A stretch of 64,000 bases of DNA, taken from assembly GCF_000002425.4 (NCBI RefSeq), contig NC_037269.1, positions 11,132,469 to 11,196,468 of the forward strand. The letters run 5' to 3'. The translations under genes and the position numbers were made by a program. Below are positions 12,008 to 24,558 of this stretch, piece by piece. Source of the stretch: Physcomitrium patens. Its lineage: Eukaryota; Streptophyta; Bryopsida; Funariales; Funariaceae. Position 1 is the first letter of the stretch, and the number at the start of each line of letters is the position of its first letter. The notes beneath the pieces were generated by a model. The model had not been told where the DNA came from and searched no databases. It saw only the letters and a program-made list of their open reading frames with translations.

Positions 12008-12556
12008 TGTCACGGACATGAATCTTGAAGATAGAAAATCCTCAACACACTCTTATATCGCTGAAAAGAACTAAAAAGTCACTCAAAAATGATATAATAT
12101 TGAACTAGAATGGCTATTGCTAAAAACAAGAAGACTAGAAAGTCTTGAAACAAGACTAAGGACCAAAAAGGTGTTGACAAGAATGAAGAAGCCTTCACTC
12201 TTGCCTCCATATATACTCTTAACTAAGAACTATGTGGCAATGTCCTATAAGATCTCCAAAACGTATTGACTTTGTTAGCCACATGTCTTAACTTACAAGA
12301 CAAGTTATCTATGTATGTGATATATAGTTAGCTTGTTCTATAAGCTACTACATGGAGTTAACTTATTCCACAAGCTACCATCATGTGGTTAACTTATTGG
12401 CCAAGTTTCCATCTTACAAGTACATCTAAAGTCAAAATTGTATCTACAAAGCTTCTAGGAAGCTGATCTAGAAGACTTTATGAAATTAATCTATACTTAC
12501 ATATTTCTACCTAATCATGTAAGTAACTATTGGGATAAATGTATATATCTATGACA
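12008..12556 (-). repeat. Family D LTR, minus orientation
   Basis: It ends ATATATCTATGACA on the plus strand and begins TGTCACGGACATGAATC. Its 549 bp compare with 559 bp for the LTRs at 47637 and 53463. Shared blocks include the CTAGAATGGCTATTGC region and the Leu/Ala-like repeats around GTTAGC and CTTACAAG. It is the 5' LTR of a truncated copy, with its leader at 11806-12007. Confidence 0.7.
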
Positions 12557-14250
12557 TGATGTTATTATATGTATGTAAATTTGAAATAAAATCAAAATTA
12601 TAAATTAATATTTTTTTAATGTTAATAATTATCAAAATACTAAAAATTTAATAAATTAATAAATTTTTAGATTTTTTTCTTCTTGTTAAAAGCCATATTT
12701 TAGATAATTTATCTTTATTGATTTATTCTTTTTTACATAATCATAAAAAGGTTTTATTTTATTTTTTATCTTTGAAATACATATTTATAAAATTACTCTA
12801 TAAGAAAAAAAATATTAAAATATATTTCAGAATCAAGGCATAAAATTTGCATCTAAAAGCATGATTTCAATTTTTTTGGAATAAAAATATGCAAAGAAGA
12901 GTTGATTTTATTATTTTAATCCTTAAACTTTACTAGATAATTTTTGTAAACATATAAGGTAAAATTTTGGCTACTTTAAATATTAAAATTAATATAAAAA
13001 TATAATCTTAGTATTATATTTTAAAAAGTAGTTTATTGTAAAGAATTAAGAGTAGAGAGTAAATTAAAATATCATTTAAATTTAGCACATTGTGATTTTT
13101 AATCTGTTTATTTATTATTAAAAATCAAGTGAGTATTTAGAAATTATGGGCAATAGCATGAAGTCTATTAAAGATATCATAACATGGTCTTCAAAGTAAA
13201 TATTAGGAATTATAAATAAATGATATTTAATTTTGTTATATAAATTATTAGTTTGATATTTTGAAAAAATTCAAATTTACAAATATAACTACAAATTTTT
13301 TTCTATAGTATTTTCAGAAATTGAGAGCTACTTAATAGAAGAAATGTATTTTTGTAATTATTTTAAATATTTTTAATCATTTACATAAAAAATTATAAAA
13401 CTTACAAATTTTTATAGGATGATTTTAGAACTTGATGAATAATTATTTTGAAGTAATCAATAACATGTAATGCAAATTCAAATTGCTATTTTTATAATAA
13501 TAAGATAAAAAAATAAATAAAAAATAAGATTTTAAAGTGACAGTCTTTCATATAATAGTAGGTATATGTAAAAAAAATTTCAAAAATTGATCAAGTTAAT
13601 TGATGAACTTTTAAGATTTAATTTTTTTAGAATGCATAAATACTTTTTAGCACATATAATATTTTTATGTACAAACTATAGTGTAAATATTTAATTAATT
13701 AATCATTTATTTATTTAAATATCACTTTAAATATTTTAGTTACTTTTCTTTCAAATAAGCATTTTAAAGTAACTAATGTATATAGATTCTAGAATACAAC
13801 CTTATTCATAATTTAAAAAAAGAAAGTAATTATTAAATTTTCCTAATTCAAAGAATATATAAAAACTGAGGTCGTAAATAAATAAATAACTAAATAAGCT
13901 ATTAATAAAAATTATAATTATAGAATTAAAAAAATTAGAAAATATAATGTATTTGAGTAATGTAATAGTTTATTATCCATCTATTTCTCTACTCTGAGAC
14001 ATGTAAAGAAAATAAGATATGCAACTCTCACCTGGAACGAACGAGTGAGGAGTGCAACCTAAAACTTATTCATCACTTAGCGGGATTCGATCTCATGTCG
14101 CACATACCCCATCCCCTGAGACTTAAATACTCCAAAAAACTACCTAGCGCAACACCGAACAAAAGTTATGGCCTGTAGATAATGAAGAAATAAAGAGAAA
14201 AAGGCAAGAGAGGGAGGGAAGGAAGAAGGGTGACGTGACAACTAGCCCAC
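12557..14250. other. AT-rich spacer, no gene seen
   Basis: This stretch is strongly AT-rich, with many A- and T-runs and no reading frame, RNA gene or recognisable element terminus on either strand. Base composition changes sharply near 14000-14200, where the gene island begins. Confidence 0.7.
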
Positions 14251-14509
14251 AGAATGCGCATGAGCATCGTGGTGGTGGGGAGATCCGTCCGTCGTAGTGA
14301 ATTCATCCACACCCAACCAAGAAGCCAAGCCGAGCAAAGCAAAGCAGGGAAGCAAGTAAGTAAGCAGGGCAGGGAAGGGTTAAGCAGATGCTCTCGGGCA
14401 TTGTCCCATTCTGCGTCTCTTCTAACTCCTGCGTAGACCTAAGCCAGCAGCAGCCATGCCATGCCAGCCTTGCTGCTAGCATCCGCATCTGGAACGTGTC
14501 TCGTCGTCA

Positions 14510-14524
14510 CTGCTGCTGCTGCTG
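14510..14524 (+). repeat. (CTG)5 microsatellite in probable 5' UTR
   Basis: Five CTG units lie about 170 bp upstream of the dehydrogenase start codon, in a GC-rich leader that also contains several short upstream ATG frames, for example at 14388. Confidence 0.6.
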
Positions 14525-14692
14525 TTCGGACGAAGGGGCGGGCCTCCTCCTCCTTCTCTTCCCCCTCCTCGCACTAGCTCGCTTGCCGCTCTTGCATCTC
14601 GGCTGCTGTTGCATTGCGGGACGTCGGTTCGCTGCACTTCTAGGGAGAATTGGAGGTGAGAAGGTGCGGGGGTGCCATCTAGGACGGCAGCC

Positions 14693-16905
14693 ATGGCAAT
14701 GATCGGGCGCGTCGTTGGCCGTGCTGTGCCCAGCGCCCTCTTCCGCCGAGGTGGCCTTGATTGGACTCGCAGCTTTGGATCCTCGGGGGATGACTCCACA
14801 CCTGAAGCGCCCTCCCCCATTCCGCAGCACTTTGGCCCTGGGAAACTTGTGGGGAAAACTGCTCTCATTACAGGCATGTTGTGCATTCACTGATTGTTGC
14901 TCTGTTGCTGGCTTTTGTTCCGATCGAAAGGAAGACTAGGATTTAGGACCAACCTTGTCACAGCTTTTGGGGCTGCGATTTGAGAGCGTTGTGGTTTGGC
15001 GGGTATTGCTGTTTATGTTTGAATTGATGTTCTAGAGGTACGGTTTGACAGCTGGGTAATGGAAGGTGGCGTGCTAGCCCTACCGGTTTTGGGGTTGTGC
15101 GCGCGGTCGTCTTCACGCGTTGACTGTGCAATCGGAATTGCTTCGTGTGGAAATTGTACCGAATTGCGTATGTTTTTTACATAGTGTTATTGCGTTTGAT
15201 TTTGGAAGTGCGAGTGCAGTTTCAAATGCATTGATGCTGCTTAACTGTAGTATCCGTTGGAATTGGTTTTACCCACTTTTTGGAGGATCTCTTATGTTTA
15301 CCGTGTTTGGATTTCGTGTGCCTTGGAAGCATGTATGCGCAGTGTTTTAGAGCCCATCGGAATAGGTGTATACTGCATACTGACTTTACACTAGCACTAG
15401 TTTAGATAAGATTGAATATTTTTTGCACACTAATATGCCTGTGGTTCAGTTGATGAACGTCTTCCTTATCGATAATTCTTGACCTGACGCTGTAGGTGGT
15501 TTTTTGTTTCTGCAAATTCTGTGCTCAGTATTAACATGTAGAGATATGTGAACAAGACAGGAGATGAATTGATTTTATCGGAAGCGTATGTAAAAAAACG
15601 TCTGAAATGACACAGGGCAGTGGTACAACACATATAATCCCTACTGTTGTGTAAATCACTAACTTCAAACCATATGGATACAGGAGCGGGAAGTGGAATT
15701 GGACGACATGCCGCGCTTTTGTTCGCACAGGAAGGAGCTTCTGTCGTTGTGGCTGATCGTAACCTGGCAGCTGCTTGCCGCACTGTTGATGCTATGCATG
15801 AGCTCAATGGTCAAGGTGTTGCAGTAGGCGGTGATGTTTCCGTCGCTGATGATGTAGCAGCAATGGTTGCTAAAGCAGAGAAGGTATATACAACGTCTTC
15901 TCGATTAGTATTCCTGACTTTACTCAGCAGTGACCAATCACTTCCACTAAACGAGTGCTATCAATTGTGCCTTTAATGTCTGTATAATTAATATCCTAAT
16001 GCATAACAGAAGAGTACTTTTGCCCCGAAGACAATTGAAGACTCCTTCTGTCTCTCGGTGGAATCCTTTTGTCCTCCCGAAGTTAGTCTGCAAATCCAAT
16101 TTGACTTGGTGCAAGCACATTGGTTAATACATTCAAGTATCTTGCAGGTTTATGGCGGCCTCCACATCATCTTCAATAATGCCGGTATTATGGATTCAGG
16201 GGATGACAATGTCATCAACACACCTGATGATGTCATAGACCGGACTTTGGCAATTAATGTCAAGGGAGTGATTTATGGATGCAGGTAATGAGCACGTCTC
16301 TAGAGAGCCCATTGAAGCCTTACTTTTGCTGGTTGCCTTAAAATGATCAGTTCTTGCAAGTTTAAAAGTTGTCCAAGTTTTCAATCAGTATCTGCTAGTC
16401 CCATATGACGTGGGATCATAAGAAATGTCAAGCTTACGATTAAACTACTAAGAAGTCTTAGAGTTACTCTAAAATTATTGGATGCATACTATTGCGTTGT
16501 AGGTACGGCATCCCCGCAATTATCAGATCTGGGGGAGGTTCAGTGATAAATACAGCATCTTTTGTAGCATTTTTGGGGGCAGCAACCCCTCAAATTGCAT
16601 ATACAGCAAGTAAAGGAGCGGTACTCGCTCTCACACGTGAACTGGCTGTAATACATGCGAGAGAAGGAGTACGAGTCAATTCTCTTTGTCCAGGCCCCTT
16701 GAGAACAGAGCTTTTGATGAAGTTTTTGGATACCGAAGATAAAAAACAGAGGCGACTTGTTCATATTCCCATGGGTCGCTTCGGAGAGGCATCAGAGATG
16801 GCTAAGGCAGCGCTCTTCCTAGCATCTGGTGATAGCTCATATATGACCGGCGCAAGCCTGCTTGTGGATGGTGGGATAACATCTGCGTATGTGACACCTG
16901 AATGA
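14693..16905 (+). CDS. Short-chain dehydrogenase/reductase, probably mitochondrial
   Basis: Classical SDR oxidoreductase of 306 residues in four exons: 14693-14873, 15684-15883, 16148-16284 and 16503-16905. The start ATG sits in GCCATGG. Residues 1-30 are Arg-rich with no acidic residue except D23 (GRVVGRAVPSALFRRGG), suggesting a mitochondrial presequence. The nucleotide-binding motif TGAGSGIG spans T60-G67. D85 ends beta-2 (VVVADRN) and predicts NAD(H) preference. NNAG is at 137-140. The catalytic tetrad is N164, S192, Y206 and K210 (YTASK). The C-terminus has the usual GASLLVDGG. The best match by eye is the plant SDR110C or FabG-like group; the substrate cannot be read from the sequence. 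Intron 1 appears to use a GC donor. It converges on the B3 gene downstream. Confidence 0.9.
14874..15683 (+). other. Probable GC-AG intron 1 of the SDR gene
   Basis: Exon 1 ends CTCATTACAG and the next bases are GCATGT; the acceptor is GGATACAG before GAGCGGG. Only this junction restores the invariant TGxxxGIG motif in frame. The nearest GT (four bases further in) would place the next exon in a wrong frame. Confidence 0.75.
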
Positions 16906-17134
16906 GGCGACTATGAAGTAATTCTGAAAAGTACAAACATCCAAGACTTCAGCTTACATTTTCGAGGCGAGTGTAAGAAACTCTACAAATGCTCGACTAG
17001 TCGCTGGTACTGTCAGTCGTTTTTCAATTGCAATATCGTACCTAATGCAATGTAGAATGCATTCGGACTGAAGTTCACTACGTTCAACCAGCAGTAGCAA
17101 AATCAGGGGACCGAAAGCGTGACGAGAGAAAAAA

Positions 17135-17140
17135 AATAAA
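17135..17140 (+). terminator. Candidate poly(A) signal of the SDR gene
   Basis: AATAAA lies about 230 bp after the SDR stop codon, in an A-rich context. This is a plausible plant near-upstream element, but there is no transcript evidence. Confidence 0.35.
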
Positions 17141-17717
17141 AATATGAAGTCTGTAGTGCCTCTTGTGTGATATCCGTGAGGTTTATGATGAAAGTCTACT
17201 AACATTAGCTCTTTAGAGTTGACACACTGCGTCGGGGAGGGGCATTTGAATAAGTGAGCGAAGGCTAGAAAGCTCTGCCCACTTCGATGTGATTGGCGTT
17301 AGTCCAATGGTTTCATGGAACAGCATTCAGCTATAGGCGTTAGAAAATCAAAATTCCTTTGTTTGAAGATGCTCTTTCAAACGTGATGAGTTTCAACTTG
17401 GCCTTTTTGGTAACAAGTGATACAAATTACGACGGAAGGGTTCTTATACACAACCACATCCACTTGGTGTTATTGACCATAGATAGAAATTTACTTTTTC
17501 AGATTCATCTTCATGGCACCTTCACGCCTTCTTCACTTATCCCACCAATATATTGTTGGGTCTAGGACCTCATGTTTTCGCAGATGGGACATGTTCAGTA
17601 GACCTAAACAATGCCCATAAAAATAACCGTGCCATAATTTCCCTCATAACACCTTTCTCAAAATTAGTGGTTGCTGCTGAAATTGGAGAGATGACGATCT
17701 TATACCTCCCAGCCTTG

Positions 17718-20562
17718 TCACTCAATGTAACAGCTGCTGAAATCGAAATTGAAATGGTGGTGCGGCACCCACCATCGCCCTCTCTCATCCTGCGTGGCAC
17801 CTATCTTCGTCTTCTTCTTGCTGCCAACCAGTGGCATGATCTCTTCGTTGATCTCAACCAGAAACACCAACCCCTGCAAGCTCTTCCGCCGATCAATCAA
17901 TTTCTGTACTACGTAATGCTTGCGAGCATCCTGGGATGGTGTTGCCTGTTGTTCCTGCTGCTTGTCCACTACCGCACTTGGCGGGCTCGACCTCGTCCCA
18001 GCTTCCGCAACCTTCCGAATTTGCGCGTGGGTAGCAAACAGCGATTGTCCCGCTGATCCTCGTCTCGCTGCCCCTTCTCTCTCACGAAAGGAACCTGGTC
18101 TCTTCACTCCAGCTGATTCAACGTCCGCAGATTTAGGAAGCTCCCCCTCCTCAACCCCGTTGGTGGGTGCTTTCGTTAAGCACTTCCTAAACTTGTCTGT
18201 GCAAGGCAACAAAGGGCTATTTGCTCGTCGATCTCGCTTTCCTTCTGCACGGAACTTTCCTCCAGGAGATGCTCCAAATTTGGGTGTGGCTGCAGGAGCT
18301 TGGGCAGGGGAGACCCTTTCAATGTCGTTAGAACGAAAAACGTGGATTAAGACCTTGTACTCAAACATGTCAGTTTTCTCCAGCACACAGACATCGCCTG
18401 CTTGAATGTTGTGCGTCTCTACGAAGTCCTTCCACCCCTGACCGTATAGATATCGTAGTCCAGGTCTCCAGTCAACTTTGCGCATCACGCCATCAGTGTC
18501 CATCAAGATCAACTCTGCGGGCACCGTCGGAAGTATTTCTGCACATTCAACTGAGACGAACTGCACCCCACGTAATGATGAGTCAACCGACATTTACCAT
18601 TGAATTTGAGCAAGGCAGCGCAAGGCAGTAAATGGTCAAAGTGCCACAATACCGTCTGCAATCTAGGGCTATCTATAATTCACAACGCAGAACGTCAGCG
18701 TAGTATGGATAAAAGACATGCAATACATACACAAGTGTACGTGTTCTTGGAAGCTCTGGTTCTCATCAGTAGAAGAGCGCTTGGATTTTTAGTGTTGACC
18801 GAAAAAGCTTTCGCTACTTCATATGCCTGCTTTTGGGACTCTCTTAGTTTATTGTCTCCCGCGAGGGAACTTGGAGCGTTTGAATTTGGACTTATGGCAT
18901 CTGGAGGCTCTTGGTCTTCCGACGTCATGTAGTCACGTTTGAGGTTCCTGTACTCTCGAGTTCTGGGGCCTACTAGCGTAACAGCTCCAAATCTGTGGTT
19001 TGCTGCGACAGTAGCAAAACCACAATTTGCAGATTTTTCGTTGTCATGAGAATGAGCCCGGGCAGCTGCCATTGCAGACCCCAGATTATTCCCAAGGCTT
19101 AAGCTAGGTTCCTGTTTTACCAAAGCTGGTTGAAAAACAGAAATGGGTTGATCTCTACCTCCTGGCTCACTCCGAAGTACCCCTACTTGTCTTATCTCTA
19201 CTCTCCTCCTCATAGGATCATCCTCAATTTCAACTCTAGCTGTTTTCGTCTGCGTTCTAACCTCAGTTTGTCTGTGGTCTGGAAGAGAAATCTCCTTAAC
19301 TACCCCTAGTTGGTCAGTAATCTCATTCTGATTCTGGGGTTCGTATCTCCTATGACAGACATCAACTTGGGAAACTTCAACATCATGGTCATTATTCCCA
19401 TTCATCGAGACTTTAGGATCCTCACGAGACTTAACAGCGCCAGTGTCATAATGTGATGCAGCGAAGTCGTTCTTTAGGCTGTCAATCAAATCACCACTGC
19501 TCAGTCCCGCTGAACCGCTACTTGCCATACCCACATTCCTACTCTTAAGATTCATTGCCCTTATTTTATCTTCAAAGATTTTAGAGACTTCATTCCTGAA
19601 AATGCGTTCAGAGTAGGTAGCCTCTGTTCTCGTTTCGACAGGAGAAGTACCAGCAAAGGCCATTTTTCTCTTCTTCAACCTTCTCTGTTTCGCCTTAGCT
19701 AAAATAGCCTTAGCCAAAAGCACTTGCACCGAGTCTTCTGATTCCTCGGACGACATGTTCATTACAGAGGTTTTCGCCTCGTCACGGTCCTACGCAAAAA
19801 TGACACACTCAAGGCTAACACCCTCAACTTCAATACGAGCAGAATCAAATGAACTAATGTTCAACCTGGCAGTTGAACATCACACGAGATGAAAAGAATG
19901 CTTCACAACACCGAGAGTTTCTAGGCCCTTACCACTTGTTCGTGAAGAAGATTCCATTCAAAAGATCCCCTGCTCCGCAAGATCCCCTTCGTTACCTTGT
20001 TCTCGTTTTGATCAGAGGCCTCAGCTGGCAGAACTGAACAGAAACTGTTGGACTCTGGCATCTGAGAGTCATGTTGAGGAGAACCATTTAGTTTCTCTCT
20101 GCGATTCGTTGCTTTGGAATGTACCAAGTTCAAGGGTGGATCTTCTGCAACTCCTCTCATGGGCTTTGAAACTAGAGGCAACAGTTCAGTTTCCTTATCA
20201 ATCACAGTACCCGTTGAGCTCCTTCGATTCAAAGGTTGTCTTGTGCTTACTTTCTCTAAGCCGAACTTATTAAACACATTCACAGAAAATCGCTTCATGG
20301 CAAGGAGGCCAAGCATAATTTGATCTCCCTTCTCCAACTGATAATCAATTGCAAATGCCTTCCAGCCATCTCTCAGTGCTGCACTGCTGAAAGTTACAAC
20401 CCATTCAAACCCTGTAACGTCCTCCAAGATGTAGGTCTCGTTCGAGTACATGCCTATGTACTCTCTGATATACACAGCAGGAATTTTCTGCACAATCCCA
20501 AATGAATTGAAACAATTCTTCAGATCTATCACAGAAATCGATAAGGCACAATGTTTTAAGAT
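17718..20562 (-). CDS. Nuclear protein with two B3 DNA-binding domains
   Basis: Three minus-strand exons join in frame: 20562-19933, 19789-18731 and 18560-17718, giving about 843 residues without the missing first exon. Donors are GTAAGG and GTATGT; acceptors are TTTTGCGTAG and GGGGTGCAG; all junctions are phase 0. The first B3-like domain covers about residues 20-110 of this model (IPAVYIREYIG, then WVVTFSSAALRDGWKAFAID, then LEKGDQIMLGLL). The second opens exon 3 (VPAELILMDTDG, GQGWKDFVETHNIQAGDVCV, YKVLIHVFRS). Between them lies a hydrophilic linker with a basic patch, RRLKKRKM, that could be a nuclear signal. The layout resembles plant REM-type B3 proteins; target DNA is unknown. No in-frame ATG exists in the first exon seen, so at least one upstream exon is missing, possibly from the ATG at 20810. 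The acceptor at 20525 is an alternative. Confidence 0.75.
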
Positions 20563-21115
20563 CTACCTTCTCAGAGAACGAAGAAGCTGAAAGCAGCCAC
20601 TGAAATCTCTACAAAAGATACACACAACAGAACAGCGGCAGAGGAACACACCAGGTTACAGTTCTTATTAGACGGCGTTGAATATTCGGGAATTGTCTTT
20701 AAGAACCTCGGGACTATTAGAGGGAGTCCTGTCCCGTGAGTGGTCTGACACACACGAATGCATGCTGCGCAAACCTTGTGTTCTCCGCCGCTCCCCCCAC
20801 CCTCTCCCATTACACTTCAATCTAAGGTCACACCCTCTTACTTCGATATCACTTCCAACACTTTCAAAGCTGCTATCTTGAACGCATACAGAGAATCCAA
20901 GCAAGTACAAAAATTAAAATCAAAATTAACTGATCTAAATAGAGTCAAGCGAATTACTTGGAGATCTCACTCTCGATGATCAGAAAAAAACGAGCGGGCA
21001 AAGAAGCTACAATGCCCCATGGCAACCCATTAATCTCCTAATTCTGTTCTTCCCCTTATGTCCAGTCCCACGAGCCCAAACGTCACCAATATACTTGCCA
21101 TGCAATCAAAGGATT
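20563..21115 (-). promoter_or_regulatory. Upstream region of the B3 gene with a possible first exon
   Basis: The minus strand has a GC-richer stretch with an ATG at 20810 (GGGAGAGGGTGG context) whose frame runs to FLKTIPEY near 20700, resembling the first strand of a B3 fold. No donor was clearly better than the others, so I left it out of the coding model. The transcription start probably lies in or above this stretch. Confidence 0.35.
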
Positions 21116-21118
21116 CTT

Positions 21119-21146
21119 CGTCGTCTTCTTCTTCTTCTTCTTCTTC
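21119..21146. repeat. (TTC)n / (GAA)n microsatellite
   Basis: About eight TTC units on the plus strand, which are GAA on the strand of the B3 gene and lie about 0.6 kb above its first recognised exon. GAA tracts are common in plant 5' regions. Confidence 0.7.
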
Positions 21147-21149
21147 ACA

Positions 21150-24100
21150 TCCCCATTCCTGTATCACCACTCCCGACATCAAACGCACACATGACCCAGG
21201 AGCTGCTCCGCGTGCAATGCTGTGAGATGCACGAGCTCAGGCAGAGTCGCCATGCGGAGCCTTGAAACCCTTGAAAGCTTGGAAACTTTCAGCACTGGGC
21301 TCTCAATGCAACAGGGGGGTGGCTATGTACAACCCAACCCAGCACAACACAACACAACCCAACCCCATGGGTTTGTTAACTATACTTCTCTGGCTATGTA
21401 CATGTGATAACTGGTTCTGTTCATAACAACACTCCATGTCATCTCTATGTCTCTACCTATACGTCGCCTTTGATTGTAATTGTAATGCATGTAAAAAAAA
21501 AGTTTGAAATTATTTTTAAGCTTATAGTTAAGTTTGAAATTATATTTTATTCAACTTATTAAAATAAAAATAAAAATAAAAATAAAAATCTCATAAACTT
21601 AATTCCTATGTTGAGAGCATTTTGTTGACGAATAATTTCAAATTTAATTCATTTTTCTTCTAGCAAACATTTCAAAAGGTTTTATCATTTCTATTATAAT
21701 CAATTTTCACATTTTTTTTAGAAAAAAGTAACATAATTACAAGTACTTTTTCAATTCATAAAGTTTAGATTTTATTTAATCTTATTATATTACATTTACA
21801 ACTATAAATAATTATTACACAGATTTGGGCCAGTTTGGAATGAATATATCTACCCAGTATTTTTATTTTTAAAACATGTGATTTTATAACAAAAAAAAAA
21901 TGATGGGTTTCATGTAAAAGTTCTATATATACAAACACATGCATTTAGCATCTTTGCATTTGCAACCTTCTAGTTTAAACCTTCTAGTTTAATTATTAAC
22001 CTAGATGCTTTGCACAAAGAGATCAAGATATTTTGGAAAGCAATATTGCATAATAATCCCTTCAAGCCACTGAAATCTGAGTCGCTAACCCCAGCGACGG
22101 ACACCTGTCCAAAAGTCATTCATTCATCCACTTATTCACTCAATCATCCTCCAATTCATTCATTCATCCATTCATTCGTTAATCCGTGCTGGACGCGCTG
22201 CTGGATGACCGTAATTTCCAGGTTATTATATCATTGTGAGATGACTGATCAATGCACAGAAACGGCGGGTAACTAATCTTCAGCAAGAGCTTGCCTGTCT
22301 AAGTCTGTGGTAACTCTGACGGGTAACTTCTGCAGCCTCGCATCCGCCCTAGTGCCAGTGTAAATGCTACACCGGTTGGTAATTGGTGTGGCTTAGGGTG
22401 TCGTTGAGGCTTAGTATCCCTCGGTTACTTTTTCTTCATCTCCCTTTGCCTTTTTCCACTTTCTGCAACTTTCTACTCTAAAGAAATCGTTGTTTGGAGT
22501 ACATTGTTTAAATTGAGTATACATTGACGTTCAATTTGTGGAGATATCCATCATGCAACATTATTTTATATGTGTTGATACTTTAAGTCTTTGCCATGAT
22601 GAGGTGTTCAAATTTTATTATTATTGTAGCCCTTTGTAAATACTTAATATTAATTGAGGATAAAAAAATTATAACATTATTTAAAAAAAAAAGATCGATT
22701 TATTGAATTTTAATTCTGTAATTATTTATATAAGGTATATCTATATATATATGTAATTGTAGAATTATAAATTAAAAACCAAAAATCGAAGTGTTGCATC
22801 AAATAAGTTTGAATTATTTTTTAGTTTATAATTATTGAATCTAGCATATTTATTATTTTACTACATATTAAAAAATTGTTAGAACATAGTTACAATAATT
22901 AATTGAATTATTTAATGATTGTAGTATACGTACATATCTATGTCAGTCAAATAATAGCACCTGAAACAACTAAAATTCTGTTTTTGTTACTATTATAAAT
23001 TCAAATCAATTATTTAACCAATATGATTTATCTTCAGTTTAGGGAAAAAAATGCATTGGTAAAATTAGAGTAAAATATACAATTATACTATTGATAAATT
23101 TTAATGAATTCTTATTCTTCCTCTTAATCTGCTTCTTAATTTATATGTCATATATTATTTTATAAAATATTTATATATTTATTTTTAGATATTTAAATTT
23201 ATTTAAATGATAATTAATAAAATGTTTCATCCATAAATAGATCCTTTTAATATATAAAAATTCACATAATATATAGTATTTGCTCTTAAATAATAAAAAA
23301 TGTCTTATTTTAATAAAATATTTTTTATAACTTGTAATTCTTGTAGAGATTATGTTTGGTGGTTATACATGCATTTTTTGAATTTTTGTATACTATTAAA
23401 CAGGAATTGTGATGAATGGATCTTAAGCACATTTTATTTATTTATTTATTTATTTATTTATTATTATTATTATTAAACTTTGTATTTGGAGCTATTTAGC
23501 CTTTGAGTTATTTTCCAAAATGAAGTCATCTTGATTGTAGAATTATGTACTTTTTTTTTTTGCAAATCATTTGGTTGAAAAAGAAAAAAAAATTGATAGA
23601 GGACATGTGCACAAACAAAAGAAAAAAATCAATTTTTTGTAACAACCAAAATCATTTTGTTTGGATAACATTTGTAAGCACATGTTAGAGAAGTACCTTC
23701 TAAATTTCTAAAAATACAACTATGTTCAATGGCAAAAAAAGAATCATTAGATGCTTTTTAAACATTCATTTAAGAAAATATAATGAATGCTTATTTTAAA
23801 CAACAAAGTGTTGATGACAATAGAATGCATTGCTTAATAATTTTAAAATTAATTATTGAAGTGATTGTTTAAAATATAATGTTCAGTGATAAAAAAGTGA
23901 TTCTTAAAGATATTAGAATGAAAGCAGATATTTTCATTTAATATAAGATGATTGTTAAGAATACAATTCAATTTGACTATGTTATTTCCTTTTTGATGTA
24001 TGATCTATTATTTTAATAGATTTTTTATATGATCAAAGAAAATTGTGATTTTTTTAGCATTATTGATAAAATATAATATTTTTCTTCTAAAAAAGCCTAA

Positions 24101-24489
24101 AATACTTCTTTTATTCTTTGTTCAACATTATTATAGCACAACTTTGATATTATGAATACATGTTAATTTTTTTTTATTGGAGCTGATATTTCTATTATTA
24201 ATTTTGAGAACCAAAATTTGATTTTTTTTAATAATAGACAAGAATCAGTAATAATCATTCCACTTATTGACAATTTTTCTTTTTGATAAATCATAAAGTT
24301 GCCCATCATTATTCAATATAAGAGTGAAGTTTTTTAATACAATGTGCTTTAATTAAAAAATTAAAATAATTAAATTATGAAGTAATAGAGCACAAAATAT
24401 GATTAGATATATTTAAGAAATTTATAAGAAGAATTGAAGTTGTAGCAACATCTAATGTAATTAATTGAATTTGGTATAAAATACGCTAA
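21150..24489. other. Intergenic spacer with microsatellites, no gene
   Basis: There is no convincing coding frame or RNA gene. Simple repeats include (AAAAT)n at 21561-21589, CATT/CATC-rich repeats at 22116-22180 and (TTTA)n at 23432-23475. A short GC-richer patch at 22080-22440 contains no splice-supported coding signal. Further right the sequence is AT-rich and grades into old element sequence. Confidence 0.6.
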
Positions 24490-24558
24490 TTTGATCTTAT
24501 TGTATAAGTTAGCTATGTGGTGTACATATAGGAAACTTATCTTGTAAGTTAGACATGC
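24490..24558 (+). repeat. Left part of an old family D LTR
   Basis: AGTTAGCTATGTGG..., then AAACTTATCTTGTAAGTTAGACATG matches the middle of the D LTR (compare 53690-53738). The matching right part resumes at 30002, so the LTR was split by the family-B element. The outer start of this LTR was not resolved. Confidence 0.65.

Noticed and set aside
14476..14890. Minus-strand frames of 127 and 136 codons over the SDR first exon
   Set aside because: They are GC-rich shadows opposite a motif-supported exon and leader, with no recognisable domain.
17553..18405. Plus-strand frames over the B3 gene
   Set aside because: The opposite strand has clear B3 motifs and consistent splice sites; the plus frames have no family features.
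22010..22276. Plus-strand frame of 88 codons in the spacer
   Set aside because: It consists largely of translated CATT/CATC microsatellite and shows no codon or domain signal.
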